DNA of 64,000 nt, from positions 4,340,001 through 4,404,000 of the forward strand of contig JAPNXP010000014.1 of the NCBI GenBank assembly GCA_028753945.1, in the 5' to 3' direction. The position numbers and the translations under genes were made by a program. Positions 11,268 through 24,029 of the stretch are shown in pieces. The stretch's first letter is position 1; each line of letters opens with the position of its first letter. The notes beneath the pieces are model-generated. The model had not been told where the DNA came from, made no database searches, and saw nothing but the letters and a program-made list of their open reading frames with translations. The stretch is from Hexactinellida sp. DTS-2022. Taxonomy: Eukaryota > Porifera > Hexactinellida.

Positions 11268-11458
11268 CTATAATGTCAACACACGGATAAAATCTATAAG
11301 TATTCCAATCTCTTTCAAACGTTCCAACAAACGATCCCAATTCTCACTTTTGAATCTACCCAGATCAACCGCTAGGACCCCTCAAGAACTTTAGAGGAGT
11401 GTGCCACAATAGGGGTACATTAATAGCAGCATAGTCTTCATCTTATGGATACTGTGTA

Positions 11459-11614
11459 CAGTAGAACCTCGTTACTACTAACTCAGGGGATCGTTAAAAT
11501 GAGTTCGCCTTATCCGGAATTCGTATTAACCGGAGTCATTTGTATTGAAAAGGCTTTGAAGGGGACTGAAATATTGTTCGTATTAAGCGTGTTCGTATTA
11601 ACGAGGTTCTACAG
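11459..11614. mobile_element. pogo-like MITE, 'CTCGTTACTACTAAC' family
   Basis: Starts CAGTAGAACCTCGTTACTAC after TA, ends ACGAGGTTCTACAG before TA. The interior repeats 'cgtattaaccggagt'-type words. Confidence 0.7.
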
Positions 11615-11871
11615 TAGTTATTAGAGACACACTAGTTAATCTAGTGACAGAAATAGAGTTATAGTCAAATGATAACAAAGTGATGTGGACAATGGAATGT
11701 TACCTTGTCCATGCTAAATAAATAAAATAGCGATAATATTAGCGGGTTAATATAGTTACATATGTAACTAATAATTTGTAACCTGAGTAAAAAGATAAAT
11801 TCATGTCCCACAAGGCTGTTAAGCATGAGGTGATAAATTTACAAACAAACAAGATGAATTCATTAAAAGAT

Positions 11872-12630
11872 TTATTTGAGAGACGAATACGGTTTCTGTC
11901 CCCCGATACGAGACCGGAATTCTGGAATGCATGAGAAACAAAACAGAACTCCGTCTTTGAACAGAAACGGCAAATCCTTCCAGAATCCTAAATTAGGAAT
12001 AATCTCAAAGCCTCTAGCTCCCTTCCAGAACACCATCAGCATAACTCCAACCACAAGATAGGTAACTGTAGCTAAAATTAGAACTAGGATTACAAGTATG
12101 AACACAGCGGGCGCATTTCCTCCCCGCCCAGCTGGGTCAGAGATTGGACAAGCTTTAGGAGACTTAAATTCAAAATAAAATTCCGCGTTCCGAAATTCGT
12201 TGATTAGTTCGAACTCGTTATTTGTGTCGCATTTCACAGTTATATAACTTTCCCGTCCTTCTGTGCCCCCTGAGTACATGAACACAATGTAGCTGTCAGT
12301 TCCTAATGCTACTGCCTCTGATATCTCGAACTGATCAGTCTCTCCGAGTGAATAGTACTCATCGGCATACACATTGTATTCACACAGGGTAGCTGTGACC
12401 CCGCAGGATCCAGTACCCCAGGAATCCGTTACACCACATGGGTAAAACCTGTACGTACTCCGTCCGAAACCTTCCAACTCGATATAAGCATTGGAGCCGT
12501 CTTTAAACCCATTTAGGTCGATTAATCCGGCTCCTATCAGGTCACAGGAACAGGAACTATAAGTAGAACAGTTGGTGTTAATTCCAAATACAACAGGAAA
12601 AACTGCTATCAAGAATTTGAGACAGAACAT
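11872..12630 (-). CDS. MRH-domain type I membrane protein, cation-dependent mannose-6-phosphate-receptor/ATG27-like
   Basis: Intronless 252-residue ORF starting at ATG 12630. An upstream in-frame GTG at 12666 lacks support, and the ATG start gives a clean signal peptide (residues 1-17). The lumenal region (about 18-170) has paired cysteines, a FYPCG turn, and the strand pattern ending in VFMYSGG...SYITVKCD, which is characteristic of mannose-6-phosphate-receptor-homology domains that bind N-glycans. One transmembrane helix spans about 174-201, followed by a ~50-residue cytosolic tail with the SFW/FKDG-type motif (GFWKDLPFLFKDG) of MRH receptors cycling between Golgi and endosomes. The likely role is glycoprotein sorting; ligand specificity is not predictable here. 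It sits on the same strand inside PP1 intron 2, so it needs its own promoter. Confidence 0.75.
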   Translation of the reverse strand: MFCLKFLIAVFPVVFGINTNCSTYSSCSCDLIGAGLIDLNGFKDGSNAYIELEGFGRSTYRFYPCGVTDSWGTGSCGVTATLCEYNVYADEYYSLGETDQFEISEAVALGTDSYIVFMYSGGTEGRESYITVKCDTNNEFELINEFRNAEFYFEFKSPKACPISDPAGRGGNAPAVFILVILVLILATVTYLVVGVMLMVFWKGARGFEIIPNLGFWKDLPFLFKDGVLFCFSCIPEFRSRIGGQKPYSSLK

Positions 12631-13493
12631 TATTAATCTGGAGATATAAAGAGATTGAGTTTCCACCTATTTATAGACAGAGATGAATGGAGATAGGAAC
12701 TGGAACTCATTTTATTCTGGGTGGGTCACTTATTTATTTGTCGCCATAGAGACTCCACAGTTCCATTATGCTAGCAGTACAGGGTCAACTTGTTAACGCA
12801 TATTTCAAAAAGGAACATTTGGGATTAACAAAAATGATATACCAATATTTCATATAAAAAGTAATATTCCATTGTCCCGATCATGTTGCTATCGTGTGTA
12901 TGTAACTTTATCTCTCTGCAGCAGTAGCCTATCTAATTAACCAGTGTGTCCTATTATCACTGGTAAACTAACTTAATGAGTTGATAAACCTGACGGGGCT
13001 TAAAGTGCCAGTAGAGAGAGAAATATACAGAAGGTTGGTTCAGATTCAATAACCTACAGATTCCACTCGTGCTGTCTCGATGAATAGATCTGCATAGAGA
13101 AGTTATTATTTAGTAAATTTAAAATATCAGAACCTAATAATATGCGGCAAAATGTCCTCACTCTCTGTTTAAAGTATGGTGCCTCGACAATACACACAAA
13201 CAGCACAGTATCAACTTACGGAACTGACTCAACTGAGAGTATAAAAGGAAAACATGATAAAACTGCCACAAATGGCGTATTGATACAAAAGCATATTCGC
13301 TGAAGATAATAAATTTCTTGTCATAAGATTTAGAGTCATAAATAATGGCGATTTCAATAAACAATTTCACTGAATCCAAACTATACTATAATATATCTGT
13401 ACTATCATAAGGTGACAATAGCGAGAGTAGTGTATATGGTAATTACGTTCATAAGCTAATTTCGCCAGAAGGCTTCGCACCATGGATTGACAC
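12631..13493. other. 5' flank of the MRH gene, no element recognised
   Basis: AT-rich intron/intergenic sequence. Candidate regulatory region for the nested MRH gene by position only. Confidence 0.3.
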
Positions 13494-14179
13494 CAGGGTT
13501 GTAAATAAATCATTTTTTTTCTCAAATCAAATCAAATCAAATCATTTTTGATTTAAAATTATTTCAAATCAAATCATTTCAAATCAATTGAGATTTCAAA
13601 TCATTTCAAATCAAATCAAATCAAATATTTGAAATTTCAAATAATTTCAAATCAAATCAAATCAAATATTTGAAATATTTGAAACTTTCAAATCATTTCC
13701 GAATCACTGTCAAAACGTATAAAATTTTGAAAATGATCTTATATATTTGAAATTGAATTGAAAATGACGTGAAATTATATTAAAGCGATTTGGAAACGAT
13801 TTGAAAATGATTTAAAGAGTAAGATTTGAAAATGATCTGGAAATGATTTGAAAAATGATTTGAAAATGATTTGAAAATGATTTGAAAATGATTTGAAAAT
13901 GATTTGAAAATGATTTGAAAATGATTTGAAAATGATTTGAAAATGATTTGAAAATGATTTGAAAATGATTTGAAAATGATTTGAAATAATTTCAAATCAA
14001 ATCAAATCAAATCATTGAGAATTCAAATATTTTCAAATCAAATCAAATCAAATCATTTGAGGATTCAAATAATTTCAAATCAAATCAAATCAAATCATTT
14101 GAGAATTCAAATTCTTTCAAATCAAATCAAATCAAATCAAATCAAATATTTGAAATATTTGATTTGATTTACAACACTG
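13494..14179. mobile_element. hAT-like MITE filled with AAATCATTT-type repeats
   Basis: Termini CAGGGTTGTAAATAAATCA and TTTGATTTACAACACTG, with a perfect 8-bp duplication ATTGACAC at 13486-13493 and 14180-14187. The interior is almost wholly 'aaatcaaatc' and a 12-bp tandem unit 'atgatttgaaaa' (about 12 copies at 13830-13985). Confidence 0.85.
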
Positions 14180-14614
14180 ATTGACACATACTGCTACATC
14201 TAACCTTGAAAGACCCAGGGCTTTATCTAGATTCCTGGCGAGCGCCTTAAGGTGTCATCCAGGGATCGGTAGAGGTGCCAAGGTGCTGATTCGATTTATT
14301 ACCGGAATGGCACTTAACTTAAATAGTGCCACACATAGGCGCAAACCCCGCGGGTGCCCTGGGTGCCAGGGCACCCACGACAGAATTTTTTGATATTTTA
14401 GTTAAAAAATACAATTTCTTAACAAATTTAATCGATAAATTTTAATGTCACAGAATAGAAATCATCACTTCGACCTTTTCTCATTCCACAGCTGCCTCAT
14501 GTCTTCTCTTCAACCTGACCACTGCTTCGGGTACCCACGACAGTTGCGCTGAACATGAAAAACTTCGCCAATGGTGCCACATCAATACCATTGTATAATA
14601 CCGATCATGTAATA

Positions 14615-14817
14615 GTGGTTCCCAAACTTTTTGAAAAAAATGCATTTTGGTCGTCATGGTCATTTGGGAACGTCTTGCGGTCCCCCATGAAATAATACTC
14701 ACAATAAATTATTATTAATACAAATTTGCAAAATATCTCACTAAATCTCACTGTAAAATTGTGTTTATTAGATCTCGCAGTTCCTAAAAGGACCGCGGGC
14801 CCAGTTTGGGACCCCTG
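14615..14817. mobile_element. hAT-like MITE (GTGGTTCCCAAAC termini)
   Basis: Termini GTGGTTCCCAAACTTTTTG and CAGTTTGGGACCCCTG, flanked by 'atgtaata' (14607-14614) and 'atgcaata' (14818-14825), an 8-bp duplication with one mismatch. These termini are typical of Charlie-like hAT elements. Confidence 0.75.
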
Positions 14818-15134
14818 ATGCAATATGATAACTCTTTTAGGGTGACATACAAATTTTACCTCCATAATATAATAAAATGGTGGAACAAAAAATCCTGTGT
14901 AATGTTTTGCTAACTTGTATAATAGATGTGTCAATAAATATATACATACCGAATATACGAAAATATTTGAGTAGAAATTAAAGTACAATAATCGATTAAT
15001 TGAGAAACTAACATTGCGTTTATACAACTTTGGTGTTGTCTTAATTTGTGGACGAAAGTTAACAATTAAGATATACAAGGCACATTTTTTTAAAAAGCTG
15101 ACTAATTCATTGCAATTAGCAATGGCAAGAATTA

Positions 15135-15701
<567 letters not shown>

Positions 15702-15774
15702 CTAAATATTGTTGTCAATACAAACTTGTGCAGAACGCCCATTGTTATATAATTTATATTTCGGCTTACTTATC

Positions 15775-16087
15775 TGGCGGCCGCCTACAATGTCGGCTAG
15801 CCGACATAAAAGCAAATCTCGCCGACATATAAGGAATTCATCTAAAATTGAACGAATTAGAGGAAAAGTACCTGAAAATTTAAAATTAACAATCTATTAT
15901 GGAGTAAAAAGAACCTAGCTAGTAAGAAGCGACAATGATTTGTGAGCGAACTAAAAACCTGAACTTTTAAAGTGAGTATTATGGAGTATTAAAGGAAAGG
16001 TCCATAATAAACTCGGCAAAATCATTATTTGTCGGCGACATTTGCTTATATGTCGGCTAGCCGACATTGTAGGCGGCCAACAAATAA
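15775..16087. mobile_element. Palindromic TIR element in PP1 intron 1 (GGCCGCCTACAATGTCGGC)
   Basis: Inverted ends containing GGCCGCCTACAATGTCGGCT. Each arm also holds the internal palindrome TGTCGGCTAGCCGACA. It lies 74 bp upstream of the PP1 exon-2 acceptor. I see no convincing target duplication. Confidence 0.65.
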
Positions 16088-16305
16088 GAGTTTCCTTTAT
16101 AATTTATTATTAGTCGTTAGGGGTTCGCAAACTCGCCAATTGAGGCGGCATGCGGCCGGGATGCCCCTTTAGTGCGGCCGGTAGCAGTAAACACTCTAAA
16201 TGTTTTACGAGCACAGTTTTGAATTTTGGTGCCGTATAAGGAATTATATTAACCTAGTATAATACTTGAAGTATTATAGAAATATTTGTTTCAGATATGT
16301 CGGGT

Positions 16306-17584
16306 CGTGACCTTCGTTATATAAGGCCTTACTACTGAGGAGATTTTGCTGGACCATGGATTACTTAAAGTCCATTGATTATTAGCTGTCATATCTTTAT
16401 CTCAATAGCTAGTAATGACAGCATGAGAAATGCATTATAATTATATAGGAAGCTAGGAACATGATATCAAGGCATACATAACACACTTTAGAATTGTGAT
16501 ATATCACCATTTGATCACGTAATCGCTATTTTTCGTGGGAATTATCGTGTTTTTATAGCCTTCTTTTAACATAGTTAAACGCTTTGTAAATGTTCATAAT
16601 TGGAACATGAGGATGTCCATGACTAGTTGAATGAAATATATTGAAATTATAAATGGAATGTTGACACATTCCTCGGTTTCCAGGGAAATGCATATTTCTT
16701 ATAATGAGCCTTAACTCAAAAACTATCTATTTTATGTAAACTATGCTAATACTGATCTATCCGCAATAGGTAACTTCCTATTCATTGACAATACATTTTC
16801 TAGGCCTAACTTCAATATTCTTTGAGATAATGAGATTATTTGCACTTAATTCTTTATCTGGTTATATGGTGATATATTACAATTCTAAAGTGTGTTCAGT
16901 GGCGGCGCCGGGGGGGGAGCCAGGGGGGAGCCAGGGGGGAGCCAGGGGGGAGCCAGGGGGGAGCCAGGGGGGAGCCAGGGGGGAGCCAGGGGGGAGCCAG
17001 GGGGGAGCCAGGGGGGAGCCAGGGGGGAGCCAGGGGGGAGCCAGGGGGGAGCCAGGGGGGAGCCAGGGGGGAGCCAGGGGGGAGCCAGGGGGGAGCCAGG
17101 GGGGGCACGTGCCCCCCCATGGGAAAATGGTGCCCCCCCGCCAGGGGGGGCACACTTTTGAAAGATTCTTTGGAAAACAAATATTCTCAGATATTTTTAG
17201 CGAAATATGAACAATATTGAACATGAACAACAAGATCCACCAATTTGAAATGCGAACGGCTTGCGATTCTTGGAGTTTTGGGCAAATTGGGATTAGTTTT
17301 TTCTACTTAACTGGGAAAATTTGTGGATTCTCGAGTCTCGACGGCAACTATGAATTCCTGCGTTTTTTTCTAAAAAGGTGTGCCCCCCTTGGGTTCAGGT
17401 TTGCCCACTGAGTGTGTTATGTATGCCTTGATATCATGTTCCTAACTTCCTACATAATTATAATGCATTTCTCAAGGCTGTCATTACTAGCTATTGAGAT
17501 AAAGATATGACAGCTAATAATCAATGGACTTTAAGTAATCCATGGTTCGGAGTAGTAGTAAGGCCTTATATAACGAAGGTCACG
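16306..17584. mobile_element. Foldback element II (long inverted repeats, 7-bp TSD)
   Basis: About 190-bp inverted ends beginning CGTGACCTTCGTTATATAAG, flanked by a perfect 7-bp GTCGGGT at 16299-16305 and 17585-17591. The interior at 16650-16800 resembles foldback I (shared 'ggaatgttgacacattcctc' in inverted orientation). It is interrupted by a hAT-like MITE at 16897-17410. Confidence 0.8.
16897..17410. mobile_element. hAT-like MITE nested in foldback II, with an 11-bp minisatellite
   Basis: Termini CAGTGGCGGCGCC and GTTTGCCCACTG, with a perfect 8-bp duplication AGTGTGTT at 16889-16896 and 17411-17418. The left part (16908-17105) is about 17 tandem copies of an 11-bp unit, 'aggggggagcc'. Confidence 0.85.
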
Positions 17585-17591
17585 GTCGGGT

Positions 17592-19224
17592 CAATTTAAG
17601 AAAAAAAAGCTCAATTAACCAGAAAAAATATCAAAAAAGTATTTATGCATTTTTTCTTATCATGAAATGATACATATGACAATAAAAAAACATATGACAC
17701 AAAATTTAACCACCAGAAGTTTAAAAAATTGAGGTCAAAAAGTTGGTATCAATCGAAAATCGCCCGTGTGCCTTGGAAAGTTGTTTTCTAGGATCCTCCT
17801 AGCTAGCAACTCCCTGGAATGTGAAAATTCCTGATCTCCAAATTTGGTATAAACGATATCGAGTGAATGAGTGATCCCTTGTTTCTTGGGTTATTCTTCA
17901 GGCTAGGTTTGCTAATATAAATATAACAGGTATTAATGCTATTTCCCAAAATAATTCCAAATTAGCAGTTAGACTAACTCTCTCTCCCTCTATATATATA
18001 TATATATATTAATATATATATAAATACATAACAAATTCGTACTCAGGAAGCATTGCAGATAAACAACTTAAAACAAGAGGTATGGTTCTACCAAATTTGG
18101 AGATCAGGAATTTTCACAATCAAGGCCGTTCCTAGGGAGGAGCCTATAAACCACAAATATCAGTATCAAATTGTCGGAAATTTGATACTGAGTACGAATA
18201 TGACAAAAATGAATTATTTTGATTGCATTAGAAATGGCGAACTTGATACATAAGACAGGCAATTGTCGATTGGACACATGTTCGCAAATAGGATGATAAA
18301 ACTAAAGATAGCAATACTGCAATGCTATCATATAATTTCAAACTTCGGGGATATATACCTTGCCAAAAATTACTAGCGTTAATCCCTCAGGTGCTACCGG
18401 TGGGTAAAGTTTAAGGGTCTGGCTCATAGCCTATTATTCAATTAGTTTGATACGATAAGGAATTTTTTATTGCGGCCGGTAATAATAATAATAATAATAA
18501 TAACAATTTGTGCAAGAAAAAAAGTACAATAACAGAAAGTACTGCATAAGAAGGCTTAAGCACTTCAAAAACTAAATAGATCAATTATTTGCAAAATGCA
18601 AGCAAATGCTACCAGCCAATTTCAAAATTCTAAGAATCAAAAACTTGGGGCAATATTATTTCTAACGCGCTGAAATGACTACAGTAAACGCCGGATATAA
18701 TAACATAGGTTATATTTTTTAAATGTGGTGACCTATTTAATTGAGTACCCGAAATAATCCAATTAATCTATTTTTAACTCAACCCCCCTTGTGTAAAGTT
18801 TCGAAAAAATTACCTTGTAGTTTTCTAATATCGCTTTATCTTTCCTTTTTGCTCACTTAAGTAACCCAGAGTTATCCAATGTGTTAAAGTGTAAGTTAAT
18901 ATAATACATGTAATATCATGTAGTATAAAAAATTACCTTTACCAGTAGTATTACCAAGGATGCTTATGGGCAAAAAACTATAATTTAATTAGATTTTTTT
19001 GCCCATAATCTCATGATGAAATGTATACCTAGATGTACTAATTCAATTAGGATGATATAATGGGGGACGTTCACAAAATCTGTGTGGACTATTTCATGGG
19101 GAAGATGTGACTAATAATTTTATCATCGAAGCCTAGTTAGTAAATAAGTAATTAACAGTATTAAGAAAGATATTGGGAGGAACTTAAATAGTACAATAAA
19201 TAAATAAAGGTGATAATAACATGC
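17592..19224. other. PP1 intron 1 remainder
   Basis: Contains an imperfect inverted pair (17815-17850 against 18082-18120, sharing 'cctgatctccaaatttggta'), an AT dinucleotide tract near 17992-18020, and an (AAT)n run at 18480-18502. No coding region. Confidence 0.5.
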
Positions 19225-19524
19225 CTGTTTGCCTCTGTCCACGTAGTCTCCCAAGAATAGGTAGTTGCTCTCGGGCGGGAACCCTCCGTACTCGAACAGC
19301 CTTAACAGGTCGTAGTACTGTCCGTGTATGTCTCCGCATATCTTCAGCGGCGCCTCTAGCTCCAGGAGAATGGGCTGAGACAGAAACAGCTCTCGCGATT
19401 TTATGCACAAAGATCGAATTTCGCCTTCAGTCAGCTGCACGGTCTTACCGGGCCGAGCTCCCCTCACCTCCAACAGCCTGTTTATAACGCTGTCTATGTT
19501 CAGCTTCTCCGTGTCTTGGTTCAT
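19225..19524 (-). CDS. PPP1C: Protein phosphatase 1 catalytic subunit, first coding exon
   Basis: ATG at 19524; encodes residues 1-100 with the catalytic metal-binding motifs GDIHGQ (64-69) and GDYVDRG (92-98). The N-terminal helix and the segment around [16 protein letters not shown] match PP1 rather than PP2A or calcineurin. The exon ends ...GGC AAA CAG followed by GCATGT: a GC donor, since no GT is available at this conserved junction. Intron 1 (15702-19224) thus appears to be a GC-AG intron. With exons 15252-15701 and 8090-8350, the protein is 336 residues, normal for PP1. Confidence 0.96.
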
Positions 19525-19581
19525 CTATTATTTATGTTCTGGCAATGATCTAATAATATTGCACGGAAGCGTTTTAAAGTT

Positions 19582-19956
19582 CAGGGTTGATAAAAATCAT
19601 GATTTTTTTAAAAAAATCAAAAAAATCCGATTTTTTTGATTTAAATCAGGATTTTGATTTTAATTGTTTTTTTTTGCAATCTATATCACACTGGCGTATA
19701 TTCTTTGGCTAATAGATTAATTACATTGTTAGTGACTCATTATCAATGTAATTTGACTCATTATCAATGTATTTCTTTTCTTTTCGCAAAAAACAATAGA
19801 CATAAAAAATCTGATTTAAATCAAAAAAGTCTTGATTTAAATCAAAAAAGTCCGACTTTTTGATTTAAATCATGATTTTTATTAATAAAAATCACTGATT
19901 TAAATCATGATTTAAATCAATGATTTAAATCACTTGATTTAAATCAAACAACCCTG
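19582..19956. mobile_element. hAT-like MITE filled with GATTTAAATC palindromes
   Basis: Termini CAGGGTTGATAAAAATC and GATTTAAATCAAACAACCCTG, with 'ttttaaag' and 'ttttaaac' nearby as a drifted target duplication. The interior repeats the palindrome GATTTAAATC many times. It lies 57 bp upstream of the PP1 start codon. Confidence 0.7.
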
Positions 19957-20541
19957 TTTTAAACGCTTTAGCATCCAAAAATGAATTAATATTCATGTCG
20001 GGATTTTCTACAGGGCCGTAGGAGCAGGTGCGGTCTTGGCCACACAATAATTTGGTGAACCACACAAATAATCGGGCCCACATTTAAGTAATCGACAACA
20101 ATAGGAGCGGCATAATGGTAATGGTAAACACAACTGCGACAGGTGTAACACTGACATAGGTGCTGCTGCCAACGCCAAACTGTTCGGTACCATATTATAT
20201 AAGTTAATTGGAACCATTAGATTATTTAGCAATAGCACTCTTGCTGCTTTTCAACTAAATTTCATTAGTATTTGTATTTTTTGTATTTCCCTTAGTTGAG
20301 TATCCTAAAACAACATAGAGTAAAGAGCGTAGAAAGTACAAAATATTCATGGCTGTTTATAATAAATATGGTGACGACTCATGGGCGTAGGGAGGGGGGG
20401 TCAGGGGGGGGCAGTTGCCCCCCCCCCCCTAGCTCAGCCATTTTCATTTTTTCCAGTTAATTATTCGTATTATTCAACGCCGTCAATTCCGTTAAATTAT
20501 TGTTTTATTTTTAATTAATTAGCTTTAGCTTCTTATCAGAG

Positions 20542-23111
20542 ATGTCCGAGGATATTCGTCATTTCTTTACCTCAAAACATCCTCGAATTGATTCTTCTAC
20601 TGATCTTTACGAAGGGAATTCTATTAGTGAAGTTGATAATAGTTGTGAAGAAACCGCTTCATTTGATTATACAAATACAGATTTGATTAAGGATTCTGTT
20701 GATACTTTTGATATCGGGAATTATGTGAACCAAAACGTTCCATATCATTTGAAACAAAAACTTTTGCTTGACGCTTGGATTCCTCCAGCTGATTATCCAT
20801 TCAAAGAAGACTCAAAGAAAGGCAGAACATTCAGAAATGAGTGGTTGAAAGAATTTACATGGTTGTCCTATTCAAAGTTGCTGAAAGGTGGTCTTTGTAA
20901 AAATTGTGTGATATTTCCTCCGACAGTCCGAAGGGGTACTGCAGGGTCCTTGGTTGTTACTCCTATGACAAAATACAATGATTTTCACAATGATGCCCGA
21001 GCTCATGAAAATAATTCTTGGCATATTGAATCAACAAATATGGCAATGGAATTCCTCAAGCGAGTACAACTAGGAAAACCAGAATTTGACCAACAGTCGA
21101 ACGCAATTTCTCAAGAATTAATTCAAGAAAACCGTTCCAAGCTTATTTCCAAAATAAAAACTATCATTTTTTGTGGAACAACTGGTTTTCCTCTTCGTGG
21201 AAAGACAAGAAAAGGGTATATTCTTTAAGCTCATTCATTTTCGTATAGATGCGGGAGATGAAATACTAAAAAAACACATTGCATCAGGGAATAAGAATGC
21301 TAAATATATGTCACCAACAATTCAAAATGAACTTATTAACGAATGCGGTCAAGAAATTGTAAAAGGGATTTTCTCAGAAATAAATAACTCAGTTGGATTT
21401 ACCGTGCTTGCTGATGAAACAGCAGATATAAATGGACACGAACAGTTGTCAGTTGCCGTACGATTCATCGGGGAATGTAAAGGGAAACTATCTATTCGGG
21501 AAGAATTTCTTGGTTTTAGTGATCTTCATGCCGACCTAACTGCTGAATCAATATCTAGATCTATTTTATATTTTTTAGAATACATAGGGATAAATATGCA
21601 GCTACTTGTTGGTCAAGGTTATGATGGCTGTTCCACTATGGCTGGAAAAGTAAATGGTGTAAAAACAATTATACTTAAGAAATATCCAAGTGCGATATTC
21701 GTTCATTGTGCTTCTCATTGTTTGAATCTTGCAATAAATGATCTATCAAAGCTAACAACAATACGGGATACAGTTGACACGATTAAGTCTATCATTAAAT
21801 ATTTTCGAGACAGCGTAATTCGGAGTGGAGTTTTGAAATTGAAATCTCTATGTGAAACCAGGTGGACTGAGAAATATAGAAGTTTGAGTCATTTTTATAC
21901 TAATTTCATTGATATTGTCACAACGCTAGAAGACTTTACCTTTAATGGGAAGGGAGAAACAAGGAAAAAAGCTAATTACTTGTATCACGCTGTACTTAAT
22001 TCTTCATTTATTATTAATCTTATGGTGATATGCAAATATTCATCGGTTATTGAGCCTATAGCACAAATGTTTCAAGCCCCGAGAATTGATCTCAGTGAAG
22101 TATGGAAACATGTTGAATTGTTAATTTCTATTCTTAAACAACATAGGGAAAATTCTGAAAGTGAATTCTCCATTATTTGGTACGAAGGACTTGAAATTGC
22201 GACAAAATTAAATATAGAACTTTCTTTCCCACGGATTGTAAATCGCCAATTATATCGTAGCAATATTTCGGACCCAAATATTGATAACGCTCAAGATTAT
22301 TATAGAACTTCTGTGTTTATACCATATTTGGAAGATTTAATAACATCATTAGAGGATCGTTTTTCCGGCCACAATAAAGTTGTATTACAGATGGCAACAA
22401 TCCATCCTATCAGTGGCGGACACTTTGGGAATTATTGGGGGTGCTCATACCAAATATCCTGAGTTGATTTAGTATTTTAATTAATTAATTAATTAATTAA
22501 TTACATATATTTTGTTTACTTATCCTTATCTAAGTTTATTGAATTAGATCAATTATTATTCTTTTCAACTTGATCACAATTCCTAAGCTTACTTTGTCAC
22601 CATTATCAAACTTGAATAAACATTTTTTCACTCACTAATGAAAATACACTTTTACCGAAATATTGGGGGTGCTCAAGCACCCCCTCGCGCCCCCTAGTGT
22701 CCGCCACTGCATCCTATGTATTTCAAAGAATTAACTAAACATGAATTTTTACAAAAATTGTCTGATATAGTTGAGCATTATTCAATCCAATTTCACACAC
22801 GATCATTGGTTAATGAGGGATCTGTATGGTTTGATATTTGGAAAGCTAGAGATCGAAAAACTTATCAAGTTACTTTTATGGAACTTCTAAGTGAATCGTC
22901 AGATTTCTTTCCAAGTATAAGTATATGTATAAAAATATTTCTCACTTTGCCGGTTACAACATGTAGCGTGGAGAGAAGTTTTTCTACTCTACGCAGGCTA
23001 AAGAATTGGTTAAGAAATACTATGTCAGGAGAAAGATTAAACGGACTTGCATTAATGAATATATACAGGGAAAGAATTGATAATGACGAAGATGCTTTGT
23101 TGACGAAGTAA
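20542..23111 (+). pseudogene. hAT-superfamily transposase (ZMYM/TTF-finger type), broken
   Basis: Three collinear coding pieces: 20542-21228 (start, a TTF-type zinc-finger region with CKNCVIFPP), about 21225-22402 (catalytic core with LADETADINGHEQLSV and FVHCASHCLNLA), and 22716-23111 (C-terminal hAT dimerisation region with TCSVERSFSTLRRLK). The enzyme family inserts hAT elements with 8-bp duplications. There is a frame change near 21180-21230, and the frame is cut by a 299-bp MITE at 22411-22709, so no functional transposase is encoded. G-rich sequences at 20386-20440 and 23404-23445 may be the worn termini, but I could not align them convincingly. Confidence 0.85.
22411..22709. mobile_element. 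hAT-like MITE inside the hAT transposase
   Basis: Termini CAGTGGCGGACAC and GTGTCCGCCACTG are perfect complements, flanked by the perfect 8-bp duplication CATCCTAT (22403-22410 and 22710-22717). Contains a (TTAA)n-like run at 22478-22500. The two transposase halves read on if it is removed. Confidence 0.92.
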
Positions 23112-24029
23112 TGAAAGAATTCTCTTCCAAAAATAGAAGAATACGTTTGTGTTAAACAAGAGATGCTGAAAGATATTAGATAATTAGTGAGTAGCTTTTT
23201 CGGATTAGGGCTAAATAAGTATTTAACTTTCAATAATGTTAATAAAGTGTGGATTCTAAATCATTTCTATTTAATTTTTGTTAGTAAATGGTTGCTGCAT
23301 GCAAATTAGTAGTTAATATGAAAAAAACTGTTTATGTCACTAATTATATTGATAAACATGTGGGATTACTTTTCGCATTTCTATATTAGGCATATGCTAG
23401 TCAAGCGGGGGGCAAGGGCGGCATATTTGGGGACGCCAGGGATTGAGCTCTCCTAGGCTATGGTTCAATAAGAGTGAAGATAATAACGTATAGTATTAGA
23501 CAGTGTTAATTGTAGTAAACTTGTTTCTGCTCCAGTCCCGCATCATATTTTTCTAGTGAGCTTTATGGTTATTATTGCCAATTTTGTTGTATATACGTAT
23601 ATAAGAAACACATAAGAAACACCTTACCAGCTTGAACTCCATTCCATTCCACAGGATTTACGTGGGAATTGCCACGGGGATCCCTGTTAAGGATCAGCAA
23701 ATAAATCCTGTAGGAATAAGATGGGATTCAAATACTTAAATTCTGAGCAAATCATATCAAAAACTGAATGAAAATTTTGGAGACCAATTTTATATTGTGA
23801 GAATTCAATTTGTATAAACTCGGATCCTATCCTCAATAAGACAGGCCTGGAGGGCGGAGGGAGCAAAATTAAACTGGTAAATAAAAAATTATAAAGAAGG
23901 GTCATGCAAGATTTGATGGCCATTTCAGTCCCAACATTAGTGCCCATTTGAAATTTTCCACACATACAAATAGGCTGCTTTAACAATTCAGAAAAAAGTA
24001 GTAGCGAAAATGCCGTAACTGGCATAACG
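23112..24029. other. Intergenic
   Basis: 3' flank of the transposase and AT-rich sequence; no gene recognised. Confidence 0.4.

Noticed and set aside
13780..13995. 71-codon frame of FQIIFKSFSNH repeats
   Set aside because: Translation of a 12-bp satellite unit inside a MITE.
16785..17233. Open frames with repeated GEPGGSQGGAR or WLPPGSPLAPP on both strands (collagen-like)
   Set aside because: They are translations of an 11-bp minisatellite inside a MITE with a perfect target duplication; open in several frames on both strands for compositional reasons.
20386..23445. G-rich sequences as terminal inverted repeats of the hAT transposon
   Set aside because: Similarity is limited to G/C runs and no 8-bp duplication could be matched, so the element's boundaries are left open.
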